Assembly (NCBI GenBank): GCA_035048495.1
Contig: CM068553.1
Coordinates: 27,428,978-27,492,977, forward strand
Source of the DNA: Euptelea pleiosperma
Lineage: Eukaryota; Streptophyta; Magnoliopsida; Ranunculales; Eupteleaceae
Direction: 5' to 3'
Length of the DNA stretch: 64,000 nucleotides
In this document: positions 10,784-21,639 of the stretch, in pieces
Layout of the letters: every line of letters begins with the position of its first letter
How positions within the stretch are numbered: the stretch's first letter is position 1
Made by a program: the position numbers and the translations under genes
The notes under the pieces: model-generated
Seen by the model: only the letters and a program-made list of their open reading frames with translations
The model's database searches: none
Told to the model about the DNA's origin: nothing

Positions 10784-11107
10784 CTAGGCCGTAATCGTAT
10801 TGAATTCGTTGAGATGTGTGGGCACACTGTCATTATCAGTCATCTTCATGTTGAACAATCTCTTCATTAGAAAAACCTTATTTGAGGCAGACAGTTTTTC
10901 ATACATCTTCGAGAGAGCGGCCATCAAACCTTGTGTTGTCTTTTCATTCAAGATATTAAAGGTTACAGATGCAGCAAGACTTAGCCGCACTGTACTTAGA
11001 GCTTTTCTGTCGAATAGCTCCCACTCATCATCGGTTATTTTCTCTGGCTTTTTCAATTTTCCCCCGAGAGGAAGATATAGGTCCTTCTGATAGAAGTAGC
11101 CCTCCAT
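10784..11107 (-). pseudogene. copia gag (UBN2-type)
   Basis: A 107-codon open stretch reads DDEWELFDRKALSTVRLSLA, then KMYEKLSASNKVFLMKRLFN and VPTHLNEFNTI. These are conserved stations of copia Gag, the structural protein of the virus-like particle. It begins MEGYFYQKDLYLPLGGK just after the 5' leader. It ends in a stop before the zinc knuckle, so the native gag frame is interrupted. Confidence 0.8.
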
Positions 11108-11188
11108 CTACATCTTCCAGAATCCGATGTTCAAACCATTGAACTTCTCGATTCTCACATTTCCTTTTTCCACCATTGATCTTCTCTA

Positions 11189-11212
11189 ACCCAATGCTCT
11201 GATACCATTGGG
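11189..11212 (-). promoter_or_regulatory. copia primer-binding site
   Basis: The minus strand reads TGGTATCAGAGCATTGGG directly after the LTR end, complementary to the 3' end of initiator methionine tRNA. It primes minus-strand DNA synthesis in copia elements and fixes the LTR boundary at about 11214. Confidence 0.8.
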
Positions 11213-11214
11213 GA

Positions 11215-11640
11215 AGAAACCGAAAGATAAATAAGATGCAATCGACCACACAACACAAATTTATGTGGTTCCCTCTAGATTGAGGTACGTCCATTGATCC
11301 ACACCGATTCACTATGCTCTAAGGAAAAAGGCACACAATACACATACAGGTTCTCTCAAGAACTCATAGCCTCCCAGATCTCTGTTGGCGTCACTCTTAA
11401 TTGTTCTCTCTCATCAAAACGAGGTATAAGTACCTCCCCAAGTTATAACTAGGGTTTCTATGAAAGTACGAAAACACCCCCGCCAAAAAGGCCCGAGAAA
11501 AAACCCAATGAAATATCCTTCGTCGGTCCAATCGATTGGAGTTGAAAGTCCAATCGATTGTACGTAGCTGTGGGTCCAATCGATTGGGCTGGGGAGTCCA
11601 ATCGATTGGACACCCCCAGTCTCCATATCCAACATACACC
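11215..11640 (-). repeat. copia 5' LTR
   Basis: It lies immediately upstream (minus sense) of the primer-binding site and ends in CCCCA. It contains four ATCGAT-centred palindromes at 11527-11610, in the U3 part. TATA-like sequence lies nearer the element (about 11419-11450). The outer end is not resolved because the matching 3' LTR is missing; 11640 is an estimate. Confidence 0.6.
11527..11610. repeat. Four spaced palindromes TCCAATCGATTGGA in copia LTR
   Basis: Copies start at 11527 (exact), 11549 (last two bases differ), 11575 (one base differs) and 11597 (exact). The start-to-start spacings are 22, 26 and 22 bp. Each is self-complementary about ATCGAT. The regular phasing of about two helical turns suggests binding sites for a dimeric protein; that role is inference. 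Confidence 0.85.
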
Positions 11641-12165
11641 TAGTATTGTAGTCTCATTTACTCCCTTACCCATGGTTAGTGTACCTTAGGACTCGTCTGG
11701 ATCAAGAATGTGGTCAAGATCCATACAATTACAGTAGATCTAACCCATCTATTCCATTTGATTCATTTCACCCAACCAATGAGAATATTTGTAGGTATAA
11801 TCCCCAAGTAGTACCAACCTAGAACCTAGACCTATGTTGTCGCTCCACCACTAGTCCATCAAGTGGATCCTTACGAGCAACCAGTATAGCTTATTACCCA
11901 CCAAATTCAAGAGCTAGAGGACACATTTAAAAAATACGCCCCATATCCAAAATCCCAAACCTGAGGGATGAGGGTTAATGAGAAAGTTGAATATTATGAG
12001 ATTTTTTCCAAATTTTTTTTTTGTTGTGTATTACAAATTAAAAGTGACGCTAATAATGTTACATACCTCACCCCCCAAATTAATGCATCCATGTCAAAGG
12101 TGAATTTGTTAAAACTAATGAAATAGTCTATTTCCAAAACCCCATCTCCATGCATATCCATCCTT
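11641..12165. other. Unassigned stretch before duplicated segment
   Basis: A/T-rich non-coding sequence. No gene, terminal repeats or pol motifs seen. Confidence 0.35.
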
Positions 12166-12854
12166 AAATAAGATAAAACATACTAATCTTCAATTTTGAT
12201 GACCCAACAATGATAGCATAATAATAAAAAGTCAGTGATGATAAAGTTTACGTCAAAAGGAAACTTGGACAAGACCTTACTTTGATAATAATCCTACAAA
12301 CCAAAGAAAAAAAGAAATCTCATTGTCTACTCTACTAATCCCCAAACATTCCGATCCACCTTGCTCAATCAAGATCTGAAAAAAAAAAAAATCGAGCAAT
12401 GAGCAACAACAACCGAGTGAATTCATAAACATGCATCTCGATATCACGAGGTATACATATAACTTACCAAAAACTATTAAATGATGTGATTGAAAAATTT
12501 TCGTATACTATCAAGGAAGTAAATTTGGTATAATTAAATCATGTTACCACTTTCTCAATTATCGGACTAGAGAACATGCATATCAATAGCACCATTTTAG
12601 ACCATGGGACCGCATCTACTCACAGATTAGGAGAATAACAAAATTGACTTAAACCACTTGCAACCTAGGGGCCAATTTACCTGCTTGGCAATGTTACTAG
12701 TTGTTGATAGTGAAATGTGGATCGCAACGAAAATTACCACCAAGGGACGCGAAGACTGACTACCGACGCATAACTACACATGTCATTTCTTCAAGATAAT
12801 GTCATTTTTCAAAGAAGAAGACCTTAAGATGACATTTAACTGGAAAAATGAGCC

Positions 12855-13417
12855 CATACGGTTGTGTAAGAGATGAGAATACACAACCGTATTCAGTCAG
12901 AAAGGGCACAACTGGCACAAATTTCAAGAAAATGAAGATAGACAATTTTGAGCAGAACCAGCCCATATCTTTAGAAAGTGATTACATACGGTTGTGTAAG
13001 GCATATGGATACACAATCGTATGCCCTCGGATTTGGCAGAACATGGCTGAATTTCTGCATAAAGGGCATGCCTCAATTTCTGAGCCAACCACCCACAGAT
13101 CAGAGAAACTAATTGGATATGGTTGTGTAGGAAGGGAAGCTACACAACCGTATAGAGTCAGATCTGGAAGATCCATGGTAAAAAAGGAGAAAAAATCACA
13201 TGTGCCATTTTCCTCAAGATGTGTGCAGAGGATGAAAAAAGTAATGATATACGGTTGTGTAAGACCTCTTCCTCCACAACTGTATACAGTTAAAATTTCA
13301 GGAAGATCTCTCATTTCTCTAGAAAAGCACCCATGCCATTTTTCTCGAAAAGCGTGTAGAATCTATCAGAGTTAGTGCCATACGGTTGTGTATCTCTATG
13401 AACCCTACAACCGTATG
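12855..13417. repeat. Five hairpins in a tandem array with about 131-bp period
   Basis: The left arms read CATACGGTTGTGTA or close variants at 12855, 12985, 13116, 13248 and 13379. The matching right arms (TACACAACCGTAT or variants) begin at 12880, 13010, 13141, 13273 and 13405. The period is 130-132 bp. Loops are 11-12 bp. Intervening sequence is only weakly repeated while the arms are well kept. The array lies upstream of a TATA box in an LTR-like insertion. Confidence 0.9.
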
Positions 13418-13516
13418 TAATCTTTTTGTAAAGATTATTTATAATTTTTTATTATTTTAATCATTTTTTCCTTATAAGGTGAGTCTGCAACATGTGCAGA
13501 CCCCTCCCTAGAATTC

Positions 13517-13524
13517 TATAAATA
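13517..13524 (+). promoter_or_regulatory. TATA box of LTR-like insertion
   Basis: TATAAATA lies in a CTCCCTAGAATTC context, about 100 bp after the last hairpin of the array. It is a plausible pol II core promoter for the inserted LTR. Confidence 0.5.
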
Positions 13525-16187
13525 GATGACTCTAGGGACAGAAAAAATGATCTCCTATTTTACTGTTATAAGGCTATACTCTGTCGAAATTCATCTAGAA
13601 TTTGACTTCGTGTATGTGAGATTTACAGAAGAAATACAGAATCTCGAGTTCAGATATCATGTGCAACATTAGTAAAAAGGTAATTCCTAATGAACTATGC
13701 CGGATAGATGTTCCTCTTCTAAGGACTCTATGCCGGGTTACTACACGATTAATACTTGAGTGATGTACTCCCCGTCTTGAGGGGAATGAACTGAAGCAAA
13801 AGAACAAGCCTATCCTTTGTGGGTCCAAGGGATTCCGCTTAGGGTCAAAAAACGGTTAAGAATCCGGCACTTAGAATGTAATGGAGTTGTCTCGCCGCAT
13901 AGATGTTTCTGTCACATTGTTTAATGAACCTATTAATGTTATTGAGACCCGGAGATCTTCTCCTTCTTAATGAACCTATTAATGTTATTGATACCTGGAG
14001 ATTTTCTCTCCATTGTTTAAGGCATGACGCTTAAAAGATAATCATGGACTAATCAATGAATTAATTGAATCATACCCCTTTGAGACTACCCAAGTAGAGG
14101 ACGACTCCATTTAAAATTGTTTTAAACCCGTTGGATGCATTTTGGACATTCCCCAGTCTCTCAGTGTGATAGGCTGAGGGACCCATTCAGCATGACTAGA
14201 TTAAGATTACCTTCTTGGGGAATGATGAATTGGAAGCGACACTAATCAATCAACCCCCTGTTACGTTTGTGGCTGTTTAGAATGACGGTGTTAGTGAAGG
14301 ACAGTTCAGTCAAGTTCTACTGTATGAAATGGATGCCATTATGTCTGTAGTTGTTCAGAAGAGACGACACACACCGCATTACCATTCTCACAGACTGACA
14401 CCAGCACACGTTCCTCCCGCTTCAGCATCATGTGTCGCCAAAATCAGCCCGGTACTAGTGCCAAATTGTTTCACCAGTATATATGGCTAGACTCTCTAGC
14501 ATGCCACCACTAGAATCTAAGGACATTTTGGGCCTATCACGCAAGGAAAATTCAGCCCTTCTTACTTTCAAATCAGCATTCTTAGGTTTTCATGTCTTCA
14601 TCCCAAAACATCTCATCTTAGGATAGGTTTAATAGTTTTTTTTTTCTCTGAAGTGAAATTTTGAACTCTTTTTTTGAGTAGGCAAGCCTTCTATGATTCC
14701 AAAACTCATAACTAAATAAATACTATAAGAAATTTACGATCTTGGACTTTTGAGAAAATAGACAAAATTTAACCTAAGATAAATAACATAAAAATCAAAA
14801 CCTAATGTTATTCATACAAAAATCCTAGTCGAATATGCATAAAAAGATTTAGACTGCTTTCTTGGGCAGCAGACCTTTTGTGATTCTAAAAATCATAACT
14901 AAATAAATACTCATTAGAAATCTACGATATAGGACTTTAAAGAAAATAAGAGTAAAAAAAATCGAAACCACATGTCATCTATGCAAAACACCTAGTCGAA
15001 AAAAGAAGTACATGTTATTATAACTTATTATTATTTGAAATAGTACATATTCTTTGTTCATTCGATTAATTGAGATAGCAAACTATGTGATAAAATCACC
15101 AAAATTTGATCAAATCTAGACTTAGGTCTTATGAAAATTTTGGGAGAAGTCCCATAATATTTGGAGAAATATAGAATATTGTATGAATATACTACTAAGA
15201 TTGCATATAAATGGATAATTTGGGTGAAACCTCGTTCTTCGTGATTTATTATGACCATTATTCTGGACTATCGCAACAAGATTCTATCTACAGACTATCC
15301 AAATTTTGAGTTCAGGCCTATTTTTCTTAAAATTTTCTTATGTAAGATATCTAAGAAAAAAAATCTTTAGTATGAGTTTTTCGGTATAGTTTTCGGATTG
15401 GGGTCTTGGGTCCCCAAATGATTTAAATTGAGTTTTTAATAAATTTGAACCAATTATAGATCAATTGGTAAATTTGCCTCATGATTCTGTTAGCCTTTTT
15501 TCTTTTTTTTTTTGAGATTCTATATTGAGTTTAGTTTTTTAAAAGGTCCCTAATGACTAAGAATTGATTTTTGTAAGGATAGAAGGTTCCGCAGCTTTTC
15601 AAAAATTCAGAACTTTAATTCTGTTGAATAAATTTCTGAAACTCTTACACCAAGAATTAAACCTTGGACTATTTTTCCTTGTTAGTACTCTGTGTTAGGA
15701 TTTTGGATTGAGGTGGTATGTCCAAAATGGATAGTGGAGCAGAGAGATGAATTTTTGAATGAACATAGGTTGGACACGTCCTTGTGATTTTATGGCGTTT
15801 AGATTTTATTTTTATATAAAATTATTTTTGGTTGAATTTTGCCAATTTGTTCACTCAAACGACCTATTTTATTTTAACGAATTTATTAGGTATCATAAAT
15901 GATTTTTTTGGGAGAAATTTATTTTTTGTCTTTTTCTCATGCCTAGACCCAAGGTTAGAGGTCGACCCATGATCATAGGTTGGACGACTCATGAATAGCG
16001 AGTCGAGTCGAGTCGAGTCGCAGGTCGCATCCTAGCAGAGGAGCTAGCATGCAAGAAATATCCTGAGGAACACTTTATGTACTTTTTATTTCATATGCAT
16101 CACTTTTTTTGTAAGCAAACTATTCTATTAAGAAACCAAGCCAAAAGGAGGGCCAGATATCTTATCCTTTTCTAACTCAGAGGAGAG

Positions 16188-16694
16188 CTAGGAGGGGATG
16201 ATATTTGTCCAATACAAAGGATCCAAAAAAAATTTAGCCTTCTTGTCTATAACATGAGCCACATTGTTTTTGGTTCTAGAAATATAAACAAAAGTAAGAG
16301 AAGGAAAGTAAGTAGAGAACGAGGAAATGTCAACTAAGTGAGCTGTAGATGACAGGCCCAGCTCAAAAGAACCATTTTGAAGTGTCTCCACCACGATTTT
16401 TGCATCAGATTCTACAATCATGTCCGAGATCTCCATCCTCCTAAGCATTCCCAAAGCCCATTTCAAGGCTCCAACTTCTGCTTCTTCGACTGATTTGGCT
16501 TGAGCTCGTCTGCCTCCTGCTATGATACAATGTGAAGAAGAATCTCTAAGAACAAAAGCATAGCTTGCATCACATGAGTCTGGTGACCAAGAGGCATATG
16601 TGTTAAGTTCTACAGTTCCTTTCGGTGGGGGGGACCATTTGGGGATGCGTCGGGGTTCCACTTTGGATTGTCTTTTGGACTCCTCAATTGGCAC
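16188..16694 (-). pseudogene. LINE RNase H-like domain
   Basis: The open stretch reads PPPKGTVELNTYASWSPDS, AEVGALKWALGMLRRM, MIVESDAKIVVETLQNGSF and ISRTKNNVAHVIDKKA. This is the plant RNase H (RVT_3) pattern found at the C terminus of LINE ORF2 proteins. Residues expected at catalytic positions are partly replaced (N-T-Y-A in place of the usual N-x-D-A), so activity is unlikely. A frame change separates it from the zf-RVT segment upstream. Confidence 0.8.
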
Positions 16695-17233
16695 AATATG
16701 TATGATGCAATGTTTTTAAGGATGTTCAGAGGATTTTTCCAGGGGATCAATGAATAATGTCGTTCCTCAAATACCACAGGCGCCATAACAGAATGCAGAC
16801 ATAGGCTTGAATGTATTGCCCATCTTCTTGGTCCGGTGTCCAACGAGATATCCAAAAACCATTTTCCAATGTCCTCTTGACTAACATGTCGCCATGTGAT
16901 AGTGAGCGGGAATGCATACCAAATGCAATCGCTAGTGGGACAAGTAAAGAGTGCATGAATACTAGTCTCCTCATGATGTTGACATCGAGGACATTGAGGG
17001 AGGATTTGAGGTATTCTGGAGTGCAGGATAGCTTTGGTTGGGAGAATATTCCTCAATAGGCACCATATAAAGAATTGAGCTCTCTTTGGGATGGGCAATG
17101 TCCAAACTTTTCGCCAAACTTCCTTAGGAAGTGGAGGTTGAGAGAGGTTCTCAAGAGAGTCTTGGAGTAAATGATACGCCTGTTTCAGTGTGAATTTTCC
17201 TTGAGGATGAGGCAGCCAGAAGAGGCGATCCAT
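16610..17233 (-). pseudogene. LINE zf-RVT domain
   Basis: It reads GKFTLKQAYHLLQDSL, VWRKVWTLPIPKRAQFFIWC, then CPRCQHHEETSIHALFTCP with the Cys-x2-Cys and His-x4-Cys zinc ligands of zf-RVT. The domain is typical of plant non-LTR retrotransposons, between RT and RNase H. The 3' part of the frame (after about 16750) runs out of register with the RNase H, showing a frameshift. Confidence 0.85.
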
Positions 17234-17987
17234 AAACAGGGTGTTGCTAAGGGGGATATCCTTATTGGCCTTGGCGACATTTTGTTCAAATAGAGAGGAG
17301 ATGAGTGGACGATTCCATTGGCGGGATGGAAGGATTAGGTCCTTGACGGTAAAGAGTTGGCAGTCGGGAGGTCGAGATGGAGGAAGGAGATAAGGAGGTG
17401 GGCCAATGATCCAGTTGTCCTTCCAAATGTTAATCCTGTCACCTGTACCAACAACCCAACTGCAAAAAATTTTGCATTGCTCTTTGGCAAAAATGAGGCT
17501 ATTCCAACATAGGAAATCCCCTAGTGATATTCAATACAAGAGAAAGTCCACCCCGACTACCAAGAAATTGTTTTGATAGTAAGAGAAAACATACTAATCT
17601 TCAATTTTGATGACCCAACGATGATAGCATAATAATAAAAAGTCAGTGATGATAAAGTTTAGATCAAAAGGAAACTTGACAAGACCTTAATTCGATAATA
17701 ATTGTGGGGGAAAATATTTGATCAATCCCACACAATCTTCGAGATCAAACGATTCGTATCTCGATGATGATCCGACGACTCTGATGCTTCAAGACAAAAC
17801 TCCTTTCTCTGCTGCGGAGGATATGATGATTTTCAGATGAGATGTGGTTGTACCTATTGACAACACTCCGACGCTCAAGTCAGTATAAATGTGCTAACAG
17901 GGTTTAGAAAATATAGTAAAAATGTTTCAATGTGTAAGCTGTTTGGATCTGGAGAGCAAGATCCTTTTCTCAATTCTGAGGGTCAGG

Positions 17988-17995
17988 TATTTATA
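17988..17995 (-). promoter_or_regulatory. TATA box in 3' LTR
   Basis: Minus-strand TATAAATA is preceded by GGGGG; the equivalent in the 5' LTR is at 28398-28405. It marks the U3/R border region. Confidence 0.55.
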
Positions 17996-18309
17996 CCCCC
18001 AGAACTGGCGTGACTCACATTCTACGTGTCCACTTCTTGTTAGTTAGTTCCGATCTGAAGAGATTCTGTTATATAATTGTCAGTTCCTGTTAGATCCTAA
18101 CTTCCCTTATTCAGTTATATCTGAAACGACTGAGGTGGCACTCCTCATGGCAGATATTTGAATAGGAGAACGTGGGAGCTGTATAATAGTCAAACAAACT
18201 GTCACATGGCAAATATTCAATGGATAAGTAAGCAATTTAACCGGGTTATAGTTTAGTATACTTATCTCGTTTGTAGAATTCCGTATACTTCTCGGGATGG
18301 ATAGAAGTT

Positions 18310-18695
18310 CATTCCCGTCAAGTATGCTGCTGATTTCGTCAGGACGAGATAAATGTCATTCCCGTTAAGTAAGCCGTTTGACCTTGCCGGGACGTGCTTG
18401 AACGTCATTCCTGTCAAGCGTGTCACTTGACCTTGTCGGGATGAGATAACTGTCACTCCCGTCAATTAGGTCATTTGACCTTATCGGGATGTGCTCGAAT
18501 GTAATTCCCATCAAGCGTATCACTTGACCTTGTTGGGATGAGATAATTGTCACTCCCGTCAAGTAAGCTGTTTGACCTTGTTGGGAAATATTCGAGTGTC
18601 ATTGCTATCAGGTAAGACCGTAAAACTTGTTGGGATGAATTAAATGACATTCCTGTCAAGTAGACCGATCATTAATGTGTCGGGTAGGATTGAAT
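18310..18695. repeat. 48-bp tandem dyad repeats in Tat LTR U3
   Basis: Units start at 18310, 18357, 18406, 18454, 18503, 18551, 18600 and 18648. A typical unit has TTCCCGTCAAG near its start and CTTG(C/T)CGGGA about 15 bp later, an imperfect inverted repeat. The same array is in the 5' LTR (from about 28720) and in the LTR fragment at 29377-30184. Confidence 0.85.
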
Positions 18696-18956
18696 GCTTC
18701 TCCGACACATTAATTGCTGAAGCTTCAATGCGTACCGTTACCGATCCTGGTCTGAGATATTCTCTTCTGATCACTCACTCTGACACGTGGTGTTTCCATT
18801 AATGGAAGGTGTGTGACAGAAGTGGACTGGTCATGATCTCTGACGAATTCTTCGACGCATTTATTCACGCATGCTGGACGATACCACTTGTCGACCTTTC
18901 ATATCCCGCATGTGCCATGCCAGTGACATGTGTCATCATACTATTTGCCAGAAGAG

Positions 18957-21485
18957 ATGGCTCTCAGAGAACTTAAAGAGACCAATGTAGCAAGGATGGA
19001 AGAAATATCTTCTGACTCCCTAGACCGTGCCATAGATACGTATAGGGAAGAACCGGCAGTTCCTCAAGAAATTGCTAGGATCCCCACCTATGGGAATGAC
19101 CCGTACATAATGGGTCTGAGGAAGGAATTTGCTATTCCAACCTCCGTCTTCATCTCGATTGACTCTCGTCATGGAGAGAGGACCAATCCTGGGGAAATAA
19201 GCATTACTCGGCTTCAATTGAAGTTCGGGCTGACTCTTCCCCTCACTCCTCTAGTGAAGGAAGTTCTCTAGTTTTATGACCGAGCTCCAGGCCAGATGCA
19301 TGGAAACTTCTGGCGTCTGATGAATAGGATAGAGTATTTTAAGTCTACAAATAAGTACCAAATCGGTCTCTCTGAGATCGATTATCTGTATGTGTTGAGG
19401 AGGTGTCCGGACTCCTTCCATCTGGACTTGTTCTAGTCCGTAGTTGCTCGGAAGAAAGAGCACAAGATCGTTGAGAGCCTACTTGACAATCATAAGGGAT
19501 GGCACTCCGATCCTCTGCTGGTGACGGGATCTTGGGAAAATATCGAACGTGCAGAGGGGAGCTCCAACAGCCACAGAGTACGCATGAATTTTATCCTGTC
19601 TGGTAAGCTCATCTCTGTGTATCGTCGATCTTCTTTAGACTGATCTAGTCAATCTACTGACCCGTCGCCTTTCTTCTCTACTGTAGATTATGTCAGGCAT
19701 CCCTAGAAATATCCTTAGGTTATAAAAAAAAGAGTCGATTATATTATGAGGAAGATTCCCAAGGTCGTGAAGCAATGGTCCCTTGCTGAGCTAATTCGCA
19801 GTAGAAGGGAGTCGTCGGCCTCTGGTCTCGTTGTCCCACCTGGCCAAAGGATTGCTGCTCCTGACCACTCTCAAAAATGGCCATCTCCCGGGGTCGTGAT
19901 TGAGGAGGCTTCTTCCCGGGAATCACCAGAGACGAGTCCCGAGGTCCCCTTAATAAAAAGACCTCATCAAACGGAGAGAGCCCCCGTCCCCGTAGATCCT
20001 CCAGCAAGTCGGTCTAGGATTACTCCATACCCAGTAGTTGAGTTCTTTAGACATCCTGACGGTCGTCAGGAACCATTGAACGATTTTGCCCGGGAATTAG
20101 TACGGATGGAAGAGGCTGAGGTATTTCCCGTTGTACTCAAGATTTGTATTTTAGTAACTTCTTCTATTTTGCAGATGGAGGGTAGAATGGCTGAGATGAG
20201 GAAGGATATTTTTGTTGTTCCGGCTTTGGCACAGAGGAAGAAAAGGAAGTTGGCACGGGGATTAGCACCCGAGCTAGCAGCCGCTTCTGCTTGGGACAGC
20301 GTGGTGGCTGCCCAAACCGTTCTTGAAGTTGGCCCTCCTACGGTTAAATCCTCTGAGGCCACAATCTCTCCTCCGGTAGCCACCGTTCCTACTGCTTATC
20401 CTTCAATCACCGTGGCGAGATCTCCCCCTAGATTTCAACCTTCTCCCGTGGTCCAATGGACGTCTACCCCTCCGTCAACCTCCCATCCAGAAGATACCAC
20501 TAGGTCCAGCAATACGGCAGGTGAGGAGCATATTCGTTCTTCTTCATTCCCCACTGGGACAGTATTTGATTTGATTGATACATGGGCCATGCTAAAAGAA
20601 TTGTGACACCGAGAAAATCCTCTTGCAGGTCTTCGGGAATTTAATGGAGAAGAGTCGTACATCATGAACGCCGGCTGCCTGCCTAATAGAAAGCCCATCT
20701 CGGAGCAAAGCTCCATAGCTGATGATGGAGTGGCAATTAATTTGATGAAACGGATCTGTCTTCCCTGGGACAGATTATGTTACATTGACATGCCTACTCT
20801 GAGGGTACCTTGCGAAGTTCTCAGCCATTCTCTTGTGGAGGTAAATATCCTAATATTCTTCTATTGATCGTAAGATTTAAAAGTTAACGTCCGTTCATAT
20901 TTTCTGTAGAGTGTCCACGTCTTTGTCGGGTTAAAAGACTATCTTGGTGACCTCCTCCACAATTATACCGCCATCCTCCAGAAATCAAGTGAATCTGAAG
21001 CTGCCATCAAATTGGCTGAGGAGCAACTTCAGGCCGCCACTCTATCTGCCGAAGTCGCCAAGACTAAGGCTGAAATGGAGAAGAAGATGGCCATTAAAGC
21101 TCTAGCTTCGAAGAAGAAAGCCGAAGATGACTTGGCGAAGATCAAGGTGGAATACGCCCAATTCAAGGAAGAGGTTGGTCGCTTACGAGAAGATCTGGAG
21201 AAGATGACCGTTGAAAGGGACGAAACAAAACTAGCATCTGATGCCCTTCAACAGGAATCTTACGATAAGGGATACCGAGATGGCTTTGCCAAGTGTGAAG
21301 CCATGATGGAAGAGGAGGAAGGAGAAGAGGATGCAGTTCAAGACGTGGCTTTGCCCGAATCAGTTGTCGGGATGAGTATTCCCGATGATGCATCCCAAGA
21401 TCCCCCTCCAACTACCCAAGCTCCCCAGGATACTCCAGATCCTCCACGTATGGAAACGACAAACCCAGATGAAGGTGCTCTTTGA
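18957..21485 (+). pseudogene. Antisense gene of the Tat element (putative gypsy-type transposon protein), apparently spliced
   Basis: It runs opposite to gag-pol and begins with ATG 6 bp inside the 3' LTR edge. Exon 1 (18957-19602) reads MALRELKETNVARMEEISS, then FGLTLPLTPLVKEVL, FYDRAPGQMHGNFWRLMNR and YLYVLRRCPDSFHLDLF, with TAG stops at 19269 and in DLF-stop-SVV. A GTAAGC donor at 19603 and an acceptor ending 19686 join in frame to a proline/serine-rich stretch (19746-20606). Further exon-like pieces lead across GTAAATATCC/TTTTCTGTAG (about 20840-20910) to a coiled-coil rich in K, E and A. The protein ends in an acidic tail and stop at 21485. It resembles the antisense ORF of Tat elements (Pfam-type 'putative gypsy type transposon'). 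Its function is unknown. Stops make it a pseudogene here. Confidence 0.65.
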
Positions 21486-21639
21486 GATCCTGTTATTCAG
21501 CTGGTTGGCGAGTAGGAGATGATGTCTTTTTCATAATTTTTGTAATCTTTGTCTGCCCCATGGGCCTATCATGTGTAGATGCCGTTATGGCCCTTCTGAA
21601 ATGAATTTTCTTTTGATAAATCTGTAGAGTTTTTAGTCG

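Larger units (their letters stand above)
8989..11214 (-). mobile_element. Ty1/copia element internal region, gag to integrase, RT missing
   Basis: Reading right to left on the minus strand: primer-binding site, gag, zinc knuckle, protease, GAG-pre-integrase, integrase core and linker. The linker reads IIRPPTRYSPSLHYLLL and ends in SSKWEHAMDKEIDSL, where RT should begin. Similarity stops near 8989, so RT, RNase H and the 3' LTR are absent. The integrase (about 9240-9810) shows VHTDV, SDNGGEYCNDEFE and PQQNGVAERMNRT, the D-D-E triad. Several in-frame stops are present. Confidence 0.85.
12713..14446 (+). mobile_element. LTR-like insertion carrying a hairpin array
   Basis: The second copy of the segment is uninterrupted across this point (GTTACTAGTGCC near 31665). 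Here the flanking TACTAG is present at both ends, so 1.73 kb was inserted with a 5-7 bp duplication. The insertion starts near TGTTGATAGTG. It carries a TATA box at 13517 with about 0.8 kb of U3-like sequence before it, and no coding domains. The right end does not show a clean CA, so a solo LTR is likely but not proved. Confidence 0.55.
16104..17577 (-). mobile_element. 5'-truncated LINE (zf-RVT and RNase H end)
   Basis: The minus strand carries the last part of a plant L1-type ORF2: a RINIWKDNW-like segment, zf-RVT, then RNase H, ending near an A-tail (T-run at 16105-16111). It sits at the junction of the two copies of the duplicated segment. Reverse transcriptase proper is missing through 5' truncation. 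Confidence 0.8.
12166..17584. repeat. Duplicated segment, copy 1 (with two insertions)
   Basis: The stretch 12166-12300 matches 17585-17702. The stretches 12441-12712, 14447-14575 and 15410-16100 match 31380-32765 in the same order. Once the insertions at 12713-14446 and 16104-17577 are set aside, the unit is about 2.2 kb. The second copy begins directly after this one and is itself split by the gypsy nest at 17703-31379. Two related sub-repeats about 185 bp apart (from about 14681 and 14865) occur only in this copy. The unit has no coding capacity and may be an old LTR. Confidence 0.65.
17703..18950 (-). repeat. 3' LTR of Tat element
   Basis: Plus-strand ends are TGTGGGGG and TTTGCCA. A minus-strand TATAAATA is at 17988-17995, so U3 is 18000-18950 and R-U5 about 17703-17960. 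U3 holds eight tandem units of about 48.5 bp at 18310-18695. Confidence 0.9.

Noticed and set aside
12848..13375. 175-codon open frame (+) and a 110-codon frame opposite
   Set aside because: Both are by-products of the five palindromic hairpins and the 131-bp repeat; no domain, and repeated residues mirror the DNA repeat.
12855..13417. CRISPR-like look of regularly spaced repeats
   Set aside because: The spacing is 131 bp with palindromic arms and related spacers, in plant nuclear DNA with no cas genes.
19020..20716. Minus-strand frames opposite the antisense gene (for example 19744-20007, 20066-20383)
   Set aside because: They are shadows of the plus-strand coding stretches; no gypsy motif and no continuity.
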